From JAIUZI01 sp041594355 (GTDB taxonomy: Bacteria; Pseudomonadota; Alphaproteobacteria; Rhodobacterales; Rhodobacteraceae): a stretch of DNA of 22,235 nucleotides. The notes under the pieces are model-generated. The model saw only the letters and a list, made by a program, of their open reading frames with translations, made no database searches and had not been told where the DNA came from. The position numbers were made by a program, and so were the translations under genes. The DNA is taken from NCBI GenBank assembly GCA_041594355.1, contig JBFHMM010000036.1:1-22235 (forward strand), in the 5' to 3' direction. Positions 6,523 to 13,998 of this stretch are shown piece after piece; the first letter of the stretch is position 1, and each line of letters starts with the position of its first letter.

Positions 6523-7167
6523 GTGCGCAGATTGCCATTTGCCCGGCCCGGACAGCGGATCGGCCTGCTGGGCGGGTCCTTCGACCCGCCGCACGCGGGC
6601 CATGCGCATATCACCCGCGAGGCGCTGAAACGGTTCGGGCTGGACCGGGTGTGGTGGCTGGTCAGCCCCGGCAACCCGTTGAAAGAGCACGGCCCCGCGC
6701 CGCTGTGGGAACGGATTCGCGCGGCCCGCGCGATGATGCGGCACCCGCGCGTGGACGTGACCGACATTGAGGCGCGGCTGGGCACACGGGTCACCGCCGA
6801 CACCATCGCTGCGCTGCACCAAAACTATCCCGGCGTGCGGTTCGTCTGGTTGATGGGGGCCGACAATCTGGCGCAGTTCCACCTGTGGAAGAACTGGAGA
6901 TCCATCGCCGACGCGGTGCCGATGGGGGTGCTGGCACGCCCCGGCGACCGGATCTCGGCGCGGATGTCACCGGCGGCGCGGCTCTACGCGCCGCAGCGCA
7001 TCGGTGCGCGGGACAGCCACCGCCTCGGCCGGTCCCGCGCCCCGGCATGGTGTTTCGTCAACGTGCCGATGGTGGAGCTGAGCTCCTCGCAGATCCGTGC
7101 CACCGGCGGCTGGTCGGGCGGCAAATACGGCGGCGAATTCGGCGGCGAATTCGGCGCACGCGCCTGA
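6523..7167 (+). CDS. nadD: Nicotinate-nucleotide adenylyltransferase NadD
   Basis: Transfers AMP from ATP to nicotinate mononucleotide, the penultimate step of NAD synthesis, in the cytoplasm. The nucleotidyltransferase signature GLLGGSFDPPHAGH is at about residues 14-27 with HxGH-type H24 and H27. Further along are WWLVSPGNPLK, FVWLMGADNL and the C-terminal ATP-binding motif LSSSQIRATG (ISSTxIR type). I chose GTG 6523 (214 aa) because homologues begin only about ten residues before the GLLGGSF motif and AGGGA lies 8 nt upstream. ATG 6487 in the same frame is the alternative (226 aa). The C-terminus carries a 12-bp tandem repeat (GGKY-GGEF-GGEF). nadE, the last step of the pathway, lies about 7 kb away. 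Confidence 0.92.
   Translation: MRRLPFARPGQRIGLLGGSFDPPHAGHAHITREALKRFGLDRVWWLVSPGNPLKEHGPAPLWERIRAARAMMRHPRVDVTDIEARLGTRVTADTIAALHQNYPGVRFVWLMGADNLAQFHLWKNWRSIADAVPMGVLARPGDRISARMSPAARLYAPQRIGARDSHRLGRSRAPAWCFVNVPMVELSSSQIRATGGWSGGKYGGEFGGEFGARA
7117..7152 (+). repeat. Three 12-bp tandem units at the 3' end of nadD
   Basis: ggcggcaaatac is followed by two identical ggcggcgaattc units (7129-7140 and 7141-7152). They encode GGKY, GGEF and GGEF near the NadD C-terminus, beyond the conserved ATP-binding motif, so length change here should be tolerated. Confidence 0.85.
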
Positions 7168-7254
7168 TTGTGGCGGCGGCAGGGGGCAAAATGCCGCCAA
7201 AAAAACCGATCCTGTCCGCTTGATTGCCAAAGAAACCTGCGATTTGATTCAACT

Positions 7255-8751
7255 ATGGACAAGAGGGTTTCACGTCGGTTTGTGTTGGGGGGGCTCAGCG
7301 CCCTGGCGGGCGGTGGCGCGGCATGGGCCAATGCACCGGCCGCCTCGCTGCGGCCATGGGTCCGGCCCGTGGATCTGGCCACCTCGGCCGCCGGTGGCGC
7401 CGAGGGGCTGATCACCCGCTTTGGACTGCCGGGAGAGGTGGTCTGTGCGGTGGCGGATGTCCAGACCGGCTTGCGGCTTGAATCGGTCGGCGGGCGCAGC
7501 GGCTTGCCGCCCGCCAGCGTCGCCAAGGCGCTGACAACGCTCTACGCGCTGGACGTGCTGGGCGGCGATCACCGCTTTGTCACGCGTGTCATGGCGGACG
7601 GGCCGGTGCAGAACGGCGTGCTGAAGGGTGACCTGATCCTGGCCGGTGGTGGCGATCCGACGCTGGATACCGACGGGCTGGCGGTGCTGGCGGCGCGGCT
7701 GAAATCCCGCGGCATCCGCGAGCTGCGCGGCAAATTCCTGGTCTATGACGGCCTGTTTCCCATTATCCGCAGCATCGACCCCGGCCAGCCCGACCATGTC
7801 GGCTACAGCCCGGCAGTGGCGGGGATCGCGCTGAATTTCAACCGGGTGCATTTCGAGTGGAAACGCGCCGGCAAGGGCTATTCCGTCAGTATGGACGCCC
7901 GCAGCGCCAAGTACCGGCCCGCAGTCGATATTGCCCGGATGAAGGTCGCGAACCGCACCGTGCCGGTCTATACCTATGCCGACCAGAAGGGCGCGGACCA
8001 ATGGACCGTGGCCAATGGCGCGCTGGGCAACGGCGGCTCACGCTGGCTGCCGGTGCGCAAACCGGCGCTCTATGCGGGCGACGTGTTCCGCACGCTGGCC
8101 CGGTCGCATGGCATCGTGCTGCCGGCGGCGCAAGCGACCGGACAGCTGCCCGGCGGCGCGCAGACGCTGGCGGAGCACCGCAGCGAGGCGCTCACCGAGA
8201 TCCTGCGCGACATGCTGCGGTATTCGACGAACGTCACCGCCGAGATGGTCGGGCTGGCAACGACGGTGGCGCGGGGCAAGGCACCGGCGACGCTGCGCGA
8301 CTCGGCCGGGGAAATGAGCCGTTGGGCCGCGGCGAAATACGGCATGGCCGGCACCCGGATGGTGGACCATTCCGGGCTGGGCGACGCGTCGCGGATGACA
8401 CCGGAGGATCTGGTCGGCGCGCTGGTGCTGGTCGGCCGGAACGGCCTGCTCCGGCCGCTTCTGAAGCCCTTTGCCATGCGCAACGCCAAGGGCGGTATCG
8501 ACAGGGACCACCCGATCAAGGTCGACGCCAAGACCGGCACGCTGAACTTTGTCTCGGGGCTGGGCGGCTATCTGACGGCCTCGGACGGCACCGAACTGGC
8601 CTTTGCGATATTTACCGCCGATACCGCTCGACGAGCCCGGATTGCTCCGCAGGACCGCGAGCGGCCCGATGGCGCGCGGTCGTGGAACCGCAAGTCGAAG
8701 CAGTTGCAGCAGAAGCTGATCGAACGCTGGGGCGCGCTTTACGGGTCCTGA
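7255..8751 (+). CDS. dacB: D-alanyl-D-alanine carboxypeptidase/endopeptidase DacB (PBP4 type)
   Basis: A class C low-molecular-weight penicillin-binding protein of 498 aa that trims D-Ala and cleaves D-Ala cross-links in peptidoglycan. The N-terminus SRRFVLGGLSALAGGGAAWA is a Tat signal (twin arginine, then a hydrophobic core and Ala-rich cleavage region), so the enzyme is probably exported folded to the periplasm. The three active-site motifs are present: SVAK at 88-91 (nucleophile S88), STN at 324-326 and KTG at 426-428. The inserted domain between SxxK and SxN is of PBP4 length. The start is ATG 7255, with no strong Shine-Dalgarno sequence. It follows nadD after 87 bp and may share its transcript. 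The stop TGA lies 6 bp from a palindromic element that could act as its terminator. Confidence 0.93.
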   Translation: MDKRVSRRFVLGGLSALAGGGAAWANAPAASLRPWVRPVDLATSAAGGAEGLITRFGLPGEVVCAVADVQTGLRLESVGGRSGLPPASVAKALTTLYALDVLGGDHRFVTRVMADGPVQNGVLKGDLILAGGGDPTLDTDGLAVLAARLKSRGIRELRGKFLVYDGLFPIIRSIDPGQPDHVGYSPAVAGIALNFNRVHFEWKRAGKGYSVSMDARSAKYRPAVDIARMKVANRTVPVYTYADQKGADQWTVANGALGNGGSRWLPVRKPALYAGDVFRTLARSHGIVLPAAQATGQLPGGAQTLAEHRSEALTEILRDMLRYSTNVTAEMVGLATTVARGKAPATLRDSAGEMSRWAAAKYGMAGTRMVDHSGLGDASRMTPEDLVGALVLVGRNGLLRPLLKPFAMRNAKGGIDRDHPIKVDAKTGTLNFVSGLGGYLTASDGTELAFAIFTADTARRARIAPQDRERPDGARSWNRKSKQLQQKLIERWGALYGS

Positions 8752-8757
8752 GCCGCC

Positions 8758-8863
8758 TACAGCGTCCGGCCATTTACCCGACTCATATCGTGACACGAAT
8801 ATCCCGAGAACGCCGAAGGCGTGGCAGGGTGTTCGTGTCTCAAGTTTAAGGCCGGGCGCTTTA
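8758..8863 (+). mobile_element. 102-bp MITE-like palindromic element, copy 2, with TA at both ends
   Basis: Same length and orientation as copy 1 at 4902-5007, with 101 of 108 aligned bases identical and no gaps. TA flanks lie at 8758-8759 and 8862-8863. It fills the gap between the convergent dacB and L,D-transpeptidase genes. The right-hand TA plus the first element base supply the TAA stop of the transpeptidase (8861-8863). Removing the insert gives TAG at the same codon, so the protein is unchanged by the insertion. Its strong fold may now serve as a bidirectional terminator, which is an inference. Confidence 0.8.
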
Positions 8864-9286
8864 ATCCTGAATGATGATGCGGGTGTTCTCCATCCCGGTT
8901 TCGCGGGTCAGGTTGAACAGGATTTCCGCGTTATCGGGGTGCAACCGCACACAGCCCGCCGAGGCGACACAGCCCAGCTTGTCGATCTGGGTGGTGCCGT
9001 GCACCGCGTAGTTGCCGTGAAAGAAGATCGAGAACGGCATCGGCGCGTTGTTGTAAAGCGTCGAGTAATGCATTCGCTTCATCGACTGCGGCGTAAAGAC
9101 GCCGGTCGGCGTGACCTTGCCCGGTCGGGCGGTCGAGACCGGCCAGCGATAGAGCAGCCGGTCATTGTAAAAGACAGTCATTGTCTGTTCGGACTTGTCA
9201 ATCCAGGCCTCCAGCGGGGCCGCCCGCAGCGGACCCGGTAGGGCGCAGAACAGCGCCAGCGCGAGGGCGATGACCAGCCCGCGCAT
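8861..9286 (-). CDS. L,D-transpeptidase (YkuD domain), exported
   Basis: A 141-aa protein with a signal peptide (MRGLVIALALALFCALPGPL, cleavage likely after RAA) followed directly by a YkuD catalytic domain. Motifs: WIDKSEQTMTVF and WPVSTARPGKVTPTGVFTP near the N-terminal half, HGT at 96-98, and SAGCVRLHPDNA at 109-120 with nucleophile C112. Such enzymes make 3-3 cross-links in peptidoglycan or attach lipoproteins to it in the periplasm. It is a minimal single-domain form with no LysM or peptidoglycan-binding domain. ATG 9286 lies 3 bp after the TerB-like gene stop, so the two form an operon. The stop codon is formed at the boundary of the palindromic element. It is convergent with dacB, also a peptidoglycan enzyme. 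Confidence 0.9.
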   Translation of the reverse strand: MRGLVIALALALFCALPGPLRAAPLEAWIDKSEQTMTVFYNDRLLYRWPVSTARPGKVTPTGVFTPQSMKRMHYSTLYNNAPMPFSIFFHGNYAVHGTTQIDKLGCVASAGCVRLHPDNAEILFNLTRETGMENTRIIIQD

Positions 9287-9289
9287 CGG

Positions 9290-9712
9290 TCAGACTACGT
9301 GGCGTGCGCGAGCCCCGCGTTCGATCGCGGCGGCATGCAGCCGGTCGATGTTCAGCTCGTAACGGATCTCTTCCAGCAGGCGCAGTTCGGGTTCGGCCAG
9401 CGTGCCGTCGGCGGCGGCAACGTCGCAGGCCAGCGCATAGGCGGTTTCAAACAGTCGCTCCGGCAGACTGTCGCGGATCAGGCCAAACAGCGCATCCAGC
9501 CCGTCTTCCTGTTCAAACAGGTCAAAGACCGTCTGCGACATTTGCTTGATCCGGTCGATGTCGTAGTCGGCAAAGACAGGCAGCATGTTCACCGCCGACT
9601 GGATCTTGACCAGTTCGGCGGTGCGGATGTTCTCGTCAGAGGCGGAAACGGCGATCATCAGCGCCACGAGGCAGTCCTGCGCGCTGAGCGATTTGGTGTC
9701 GGAATGTGTCAC
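9290..9712 (-). CDS. TerB-like (tellurite resistance TerB family) protein
   Basis: A 140-aa soluble, helical protein. Two related acidic motifs are visible: SASDENIRTAE (about 23-33) and VAAADGTLAEPE (about 98-109). They match the paired metal-binding motifs of the TerB fold, with D26/E33 and D102/E109 as likely ligands. TerB domains bind divalent metals; despite the family name, most members are not shown to act on tellurite. No other ter gene is nearby, so a direct resistance role is doubtful. It is the first gene of a two-gene operon with the L,D-transpeptidase (3-bp gap), which hints at an envelope-related function. It is divergent from lysK across 130 bp. Confidence 0.8.
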   Translation of the reverse strand: MTHSDTKSLSAQDCLVALMIAVSASDENIRTAELVKIQSAVNMLPVFADYDIDRIKQMSQTVFDLFEQEDGLDALFGLIRDSLPERLFETAYALACDVAAADGTLAEPELRLLEEIRYELNIDRLHAAAIERGARARHVV

Positions 9713-9842
9713 GGGGCCGGTTCCTTTGGCATTTGGTCACAGAAGGTCGTGTTGCAGTGCAGAATATTGACGGGGCACCGTCAGCACAATAGGTAGCGGC
9801 GCAACGCGGCGCGGAGTGCGCGGCGGATTGTCGGAGAATGAA

Positions 9843-11417
9843 ATGTCTGAGAAGCGCGAAGCCGCCCTTGCGTCCAAAGCCTGGCCCTTTGAAGAGGCCC
9901 GGCGGGTGCTGAAACGCTATCAGAAACAGCCGCCCGAAAAAGGGTACGTGCTGTTCGAGACCGGCTATGGTCCCTCGGGTCTGCCGCATATCGGCACCTT
10001 TGGCGAGGTGGCGCGCACCACGATGATCAAGCGCGCCTTTGAGGAGATCAGCGACATTCCCACCAAGCTGATCTGTTTCTCGGACGATCTGGACGGCATG
10101 CGCAAGGTACCCGGCAACGTACCCAACCAGGAGATGCTGGCCGAACACCTGCAGGAGCCGCTGACCTCGGTCCCCGATCCGTTCGGCGAATACGACAGCT
10201 TTGGCGCCCACAACAACGCCATGCTGCGTCGGTTCCTCGATACCTTTGGCTTTGAGTACGAGTTCATCAGCGCCACCGAGTTCTACCGCTCGGGCCAGTT
10301 CGATGAAATCCTGAAACGCGCCGCCGAACGCTATGACGACATTATGAAGATCATGCTCAAGTCCCTGCGCGAGGAACGCCAGCAGACCTATTCGATCTTT
10401 CTGCCGATCCACCCGGAAACCGGGCGCGTGCTCTATGTGCCGATGAAGGAGGTCAATGCCGAGGCCGGCACCGTGACCTTTGACGACGAGGACGGGCGCG
10501 AATGGACGCTGCCGGTGACGGGCGGCAACGTAAAGCTGCAATGGAAGCCCGATTTCGGCGCCCGCTGGGCGGCGCTGGGCGTCGATTTCGAGATGTACGG
10601 CAAGGATCATTCCACCAATACGCCGATCTATGACGGCATCTGCCGGGCGCTGGGTGAAAAGGCACCGGAGCATTTCACCTATGAGCTGTTTCTGGATGAG
10701 AACGGGCAGAAGATTTCGAAATCTTCGGGCAATGGCGTCAGCATCGACGAATGGCTGACCTACGCCAGCGCCGAGAGCCTGTCGTATTTCATGTACCAGA
10801 AGCCGAAGACCGCCAAGCGGATGTATTTCGACGTGATCCCCAAGGCGGTGGACGAGTATCACCAGCAGCTGCGCGCCTATCCGACTCAGGACCTGAAGGC
10901 GCAGCTGAATAACCCGGTGTGGCATATCCACGGCGGCGAGGTCCCCGAATCGACGCTGGTGGTGCCCTTTGGCATGCTGCTGAGCCTCGCCTCTGTGTCC
11001 GGCGCCGAGGACAAGGAGACGCTCTGGGGTTTCATCCGCCGCTATGCGCCCGAGGCCACCGCCGAGAGCCACCCGGATCTGGACCAGGCCGCCGGGTTCG
11101 CGGTCCGCTACTTCAACGACTTCGTGAAGCCGACGCGCAGCTACCGCGCGCCGACAGATGCGGAACGCGAGGCGCTGCAGCTGCTGCGCGACGAACTGGC
11201 TGCCTATGACGGGCCGGTGGATGACGAAGCGCTGCAATCTGTGGTCTACGGCGTCGGTCGCGACCGGTTCCAGCCGCTGCGCGGCTGGTTCACGGCGCTC
11301 TACGAAGTGCTGCTGGGCGCCAGCCAGGGGCCGCGCTTTGGCGGCTTTATCGCGCTTTATGGCGTGCAGGAAACCGTGGCGCTGATCGACAAGGCACTGG
11401 CGGGGGAACTGGCCTGA
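9843..11417 (+). CDS. lysK: Lysine--tRNA ligase, class I (archaeal type)
   Basis: Charges tRNA-Lys with lysine in the cytoplasm. This 524-aa protein has the class I Rossmann signatures, not the class II motifs of the common bacterial LysRS: GYGPSGLPHIGTFGEV with HIGT at 49-52, and KISKSSGNG with KISKS at 290-294. The C-terminal helical anticodon-binding part runs from about 370. Class I LysRS is found in most archaea and in scattered bacteria including alphaproteobacteria. Start ATG 9843 is chosen because GGAG lies 6 nt upstream; an earlier in-frame ATG at 9816 would add nine residues. No class II lysS is in the window. It is divergent from the TerB-like gene. Confidence 0.95.
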   Translation: MSEKREAALASKAWPFEEARRVLKRYQKQPPEKGYVLFETGYGPSGLPHIGTFGEVARTTMIKRAFEEISDIPTKLICFSDDLDGMRKVPGNVPNQEMLAEHLQEPLTSVPDPFGEYDSFGAHNNAMLRRFLDTFGFEYEFISATEFYRSGQFDEILKRAAERYDDIMKIMLKSLREERQQTYSIFLPIHPETGRVLYVPMKEVNAEAGTVTFDDEDGREWTLPVTGGNVKLQWKPDFGARWAALGVDFEMYGKDHSTNTPIYDGICRALGEKAPEHFTYELFLDENGQKISKSSGNGVSIDEWLTYASAESLSYFMYQKPKTAKRMYFDVIPKAVDEYHQQLRAYPTQDLKAQLNNPVWHIHGGEVPESTLVVPFGMLLSLASVSGAEDKETLWGFIRRYAPEATAESHPDLDQAAGFAVRYFNDFVKPTRSYRAPTDAEREALQLLRDELAAYDGPVDDEALQSVVYGVGRDRFQPLRGWFTALYEVLLGASQGPRFGGFIALYGVQETVALIDKALAGELA

Positions 11418-11449
11418 CCGGCACGCGCCGCCGCGCCGGCCGCAACGGT

Positions 11450-11564
11450 GGGCGCGCGGAAGAGCGCATCTAGAGCGAGGGCGTCGGCAGCCTTTGGCGC
11501 AGGTTCGACCGCGTCCATGAACGCGCATGTCGGCATCGGTCGGGCGGGTCTTGGGGTTGGCCAT
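11450..11564 (-). pseudogene. N-terminal remnant of a DUF1801-type protein
   Basis: On the minus strand from ATG 11564 the text reads MANPKTRPTDADM, then must change frame near 11522 to continue AFMDAVEPAPKAADALALDA and LFR. Joined, this matches the opening of DUF1801 (YdhG/YjhA-like) proteins, which begin with a similar KTxPTDADVxxFLxAVxPxxRRxDxxAL pattern. Two bases appear to be lost at the frame change (cgcg instead of cgcgcg). After about 45 codons homology ends close to the lysK stop, so the remaining ~90 codons are deleted. The rest of the 261-bp gap up to 11678 holds nothing else that I can support. Confidence 0.5.
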
Positions 11565-11678
11565 GACAACACCGTGATCTCAGCCTGTTTTGCGGCACAG
11601 TCTGTGTGCAAACCGGTAGTCTGGTCAAATCAAGGAACCGTTCTAGATGCCCGCATGTCTTTCAGGAGGACTTGAACC

Positions 11679-12623
11679 ATGACCAAAGCGAATTTGTCCC
11701 TATCCCGCCGCGCCGTTCTGGGCGGGGCCGCCGCCCTGCCGCTTGTGGCCGCGGCGGGCACCCCTGCCCTTGCGGCCGGCCACGGCGGCGGCGCCGCGAT
11801 GCCGGTGGCGCGCAGTTTCAAGCTGGGCGAGATGACCGTGACCACCTTGCTGGACGGCAGCATTCTGCGCGACGGGGCCAAGGGGATTTTCGGCGGCAAC
11901 GCCACGGAAGAACAGTTTGCCGAGGTCTCGGCCGAGAACTTCATCTCGGCTGAACAGGCGCAGTTCTACTTCACCCCGACGCTGGTCGACACCGGCAGCG
12001 CGCTGGTGCTGTTCGACACCGGGCTGGGGCAAGGCGGCGTCGTCACCGCGCTGGCAGCCGCCGGGGTCACCCCGGATCAGATCGACGTGGTCGTGATTAC
12101 CCACATGCACCCCGACCACATCGGCGGGCTGATGACCGATGGCGCGCCGACCTTTGCCAACGCGCGCTATATCACTGGCGCGCAGGAGTACAACTTCTGG
12201 TCCAAGATGGATCCGGGCAACGGGGTCGGTGACCTGGTTGCCAGCAATGTCACCCCGCTGGCCGAAAAGACCGAGTTCATCGAGGACGGCGCCAGCGTTG
12301 CCCCCGGCGTGACCGCCATGGCGGCCTTTGGCCATACGCCGGGCCACATGGTCTATCACTTGGAAAGCGGCGACCGCCGTCTGGTGCTGACCGCCGATCT
12401 GGCCAACCACTATGTCTGGTCCTTTGCGCATCCCGAGTGGATCGTGAGCTTTGACAGCGACAAGGAGGCCGCGACCGCATCGCGCCGCAAGGTACTGGGC
12501 ATGCTGGCCGCCGACCGGGTGCCGATGATCGGCTATCACATGCCCTTCCCGGCGGCCGGTTTCGTCGAGACGCGGGGCGAGGGCTTTCGCTTTGTGCCGG
12601 TCAGTTACCAGTTGATGGGCTGA
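11679..12623 (+). CDS. Tat-exported metallo-beta-lactamase-fold hydrolase
   Basis: A 314-aa protein starting at ATG 11679 after a strong AGGAGG about 9 nt upstream. Residues 1-33 form a Tat signal (LSRRAVLGGAAALPLVAAAG). The MBL-fold metal ligands are all visible: THMHPDHIGG with H142, H144, D146 and H147, then HTPGH with H219, bridging D240 (LTADLANH) and H287 (GYHMPF). The binuclear zinc site should therefore be complete. The layout resembles periplasmic or secreted MBL hydrolases of the quorum-quenching lactonase and related groups, but the substrate cannot be read from sequence. Probably cotranscribed with the following zincin gene, though a hairpin lies in the 58-bp gap. Confidence 0.9.
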   Translation: MTKANLSLSRRAVLGGAAALPLVAAAGTPALAAGHGGGAAMPVARSFKLGEMTVTTLLDGSILRDGAKGIFGGNATEEQFAEVSAENFISAEQAQFYFTPTLVDTGSALVLFDTGLGQGGVVTALAAAGVTPDQIDVVVITHMHPDHIGGLMTDGAPTFANARYITGAQEYNFWSKMDPGNGVGDLVASNVTPLAEKTEFIEDGASVAPGVTAMAAFGHTPGHMVYHLESGDRRLVLTADLANHYVWSFAHPEWIVSFDSDKEAATASRRKVLGMLAADRVPMIGYHMPFPAAGFVETRGEGFRFVPVSYQLMG

Positions 12624-12639
12624 CCCCACAGGCCCTATA

Positions 12640-12672
12640 CCCGGCGGCCAGGGCGGCCTCTTTGCCGCCGGG
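12640..12672 (+). terminator. Hairpin between the MBL-fold gene and the zincin gene
   Basis: Arms cccggcggc (12640-12648) and gccgccggg (12664-12672) are perfect 9-bp inverted repeats with a 15-base loop. No U-run follows; the second arm runs into the GGGAG ribosome binding site of the next gene. It could attenuate read-through or hide that site rather than terminate. Confidence 0.5.
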
Positions 12673-12681
12673 AGAACAGCG

Positions 12682-13107
12682 ATGGGTCCCGCCCCCGATA
12701 CCGATAACGATACCGACACCGATACCGACGATCCGGCTGCTTTCGACACCTATGTGCAGCGGGCGCGTGATGGCCTGCCTCCCGCCTTTGCGCGATTGGC
12801 GCGCGCCGTCGTGGTGGCGGTCGAGGATTGGCCGCCGCACGACCTGCTGCGCGAGATGGGGATCGCCGATCCGCTCGAGCTCACCGGGCTCTACGAGGGG
12901 ATTCCGCTGACCGAGAAATCGGTGCTGGACCAGCCGCAGCAACCCGACCGGATCACCCTATATCGTCAGCCGATCCTTGCAGAGTGGCGCGACCGGGGCG
13001 ACGTCAATCTGGCCGATCTGGTGACCCATGTGCTGGTGCACGAACTGGCGCACCATTTCGGCTGGTCCGATGACGACATCGCCCAAATCGACCGCTGGTG
13101 GGAATGA
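12682..13107 (+). CDS. Small zincin-like metallopeptidase family protein
   Basis: A 141-aa soluble protein of the PF06262-type metallopeptidase (zincin-like) family. The zinc motif is HELAHHFG with H120, E121 and H124. It is followed by WSDDDIAQIDRWW, in which an acidic residue could be the third ligand. Members are usually ~115-130 aa. The extra length here is an acidic N-terminal tail of alternating Asp-Thr/Asn (residues 6-17) encoded by a hexanucleotide-like DNA repeat. There is no signal peptide. ATG 12682 has GGGAGA 6-7 nt upstream. The physiological substrate of the family is unknown. It lies 58 bp after the MBL-fold gene on the same strand. Confidence 0.88.
   Translation: MGPAPDTDNDTDTDTDDPAAFDTYVQRARDGLPPAFARLARAVVVAVEDWPPHDLLREMGIADPLELTGLYEGIPLTEKSVLDQPQQPDRITLYRQPILAEWRDRGDVNLADLVTHVLVHELAHHFGWSDDDIAQIDRWWE
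12697..12732 (+). repeat. GATACC-type tandem repeat in the zincin gene
   Basis: Twelve codons alternate GAT/GAC with ACC/AAC, i.e. six imperfect copies of gataccgat-like hexamers encoding DTDNDTDTDTDD. Such a repeat can change in length by slippage without breaking the frame. Confidence 0.85.
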
Positions 13108-13119
13108 TGCACACGCATG

Positions 13120-13149
13120 AACCGCACGTCGCGGCGCGACGGGCGGTTT
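13120..13149. terminator. Hairpin between convergent genes
   Basis: Outer arms aaccgc (13120-13125) and gcggtt (13143-13148) enclose inner arms cgtcgc (13127-13132) and gcgacg (13136-13141) around a ggc loop, giving a 12-pair stem with two single-base interruptions. It ends in three T on the plus strand and lies between the convergent zincin and membrane-protein genes, so it probably serves as a shared terminator. Confidence 0.65.
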
Positions 13150-13168
13150 CAGGCCGTTTCGTTAAGGA

Positions 13169-13819
13169 TCAGATGCGACTCATCTCGTCGGCCAGACGGT
13201 CAAAGGGGTCGCGGGCCAGCTTTGCCTGCGTTTCCGGATCGGCGTCGGTGCCGGCACCGGCAACGCCGCCGGTCCAGCGCTCCGGCAACCAGGCGGCGAT
13301 GCGGCGCGCGGCGGCGGTTATCGCTGCGGCCCGTTCCGGGAAGCGGCGCGCAAACCGGGCATATCCGCCTGCCGCCAGTTCGCTCGCACGATCCGGGCCC
13401 AGCGTCAGCCAGGTAATGACCAGCGTCAGCGCCACCAGCGCCACGCCCCCCGGAATCAGCCAGGGCCACGCGATCACCACGGCGGCCAGCAGGAGCAGCG
13501 CCGACAGCCGCCATGACGGTTGAAAGCCGCGCAAACCGCGGGTCAGCGGCGCCAGCGGATTGGGCAGGCGGCGGGTCTTGCGGCGGCCCCTGCCGCGGCG
13601 CGGCGCTTCGGACAGTTCATGCTGCGGGGCCAGTTCCGGCAGCAGGTGCTGCTGTGGGGTGATCGGACCGACGGCCTTTTCCTTTTCGATGATCTGCCGG
13701 ATCACATCAAGCGACGGCCCGTCGGGCGGACAATCGGCGGCAGAACATTCGAGCATTTTCAGCGGCGTGCCATTTTGGCTGACGGCATAGGACATATCAG
13801 GTACCCAAGCGAGTTTCAT
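13169..13819 (-). CDS. Unknown two-helix membrane protein
   Basis: A 216-aa protein I cannot assign to a named family. Residues 1-75 are soluble with two Cys (CSAADCPPDG, about 25-34). A strongly basic stretch (RRGRGRRKTRR, 74-84) is followed by two adjacent hydrophobic helices at about 104-121 and 123-141. A ~75-residue Arg/Ala-rich tail follows. By the positive-inside rule both termini should be cytoplasmic. Codon use matches its neighbours and the frame is long and clean, supporting a real gene. It stands alone, convergent with the zincin gene and about 80 bp from the LysR-like remnant upstream. ATG 13819 is the only good start; no strong ribosome binding site is evident. Confidence 0.75.
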   Translation of the reverse strand: MKLAWVPDMSYAVSQNGTPLKMLECSAADCPPDGPSLDVIRQIIEKEKAVGPITPQQHLLPELAPQHELSEAPRRGRGRRKTRRLPNPLAPLTRGLRGFQPSWRLSALLLLAAVVIAWPWLIPGGVALVALTLVITWLTLGPDRASELAAGGYARFARRFPERAAAITAAARRIAAWLPERWTGGVAGAGTDADPETQAKLARDPFDRLADEMSRI

Positions 13820-13898
13820 ACATACAGATGGCCGACGGGCTGACGCCGTCTTGGGCCGAGGTACTGCTCTTGCCTCAGTGCGGTCTCAATTCGCCGCG

Positions 13899-13998
13899 TT
13901 ACGTCCGCAATTCTGCCATGATCCAGGCGGCTTTGCGACGGAAATGCGGCATTTCCGTGTCACTGTGGAACACCGGGAAACAGTAATAGGGAAATTCA
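13899..13998 (-). pseudogene. Possible C-terminal remnant of a LysR-type regulator
   Basis: Directly downstream of nadE on the same strand, one frame reads EFPYYCFPVFHSDTEMPHFR, then RKAAWIMAELRT and TAA (13899-13901). The spacing of YY..P......F...A.WI..EL resembles the last ~30 residues of the effector domain of LysR-type (GcvA-like) regulators. There is no start codon of its own; it would be the 3' scrap left after a deletion up to the nadE stop. The match is short and the call is weak. Confidence 0.3.

Noticed and set aside
7168..7254. A 29-residue N-terminal extension of DacB
   Set aside because: The in-frame upstream text is rich in charged residues and would bury the Tat signal that begins at ATG 7255.
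9816..9842. Upstream in-frame ATG for lysK
   Set aside because: The ATG at 9843 has GGAG at ideal spacing; the earlier start has none.
11418..11445. GC-rich inverted repeat just after the lysK stop as a terminator
   Set aside because: Arms are short and bulged and no T-run follows, so it was not annotated.
9636..11564. A 642-codon open frame on the minus strand opposite lysK
   Set aside because: Antisense shadow of the class I LysRS gene. Only its first ~13 codons (MANPKTRPTDADM) look real, and those belong to the DUF1801 remnant.
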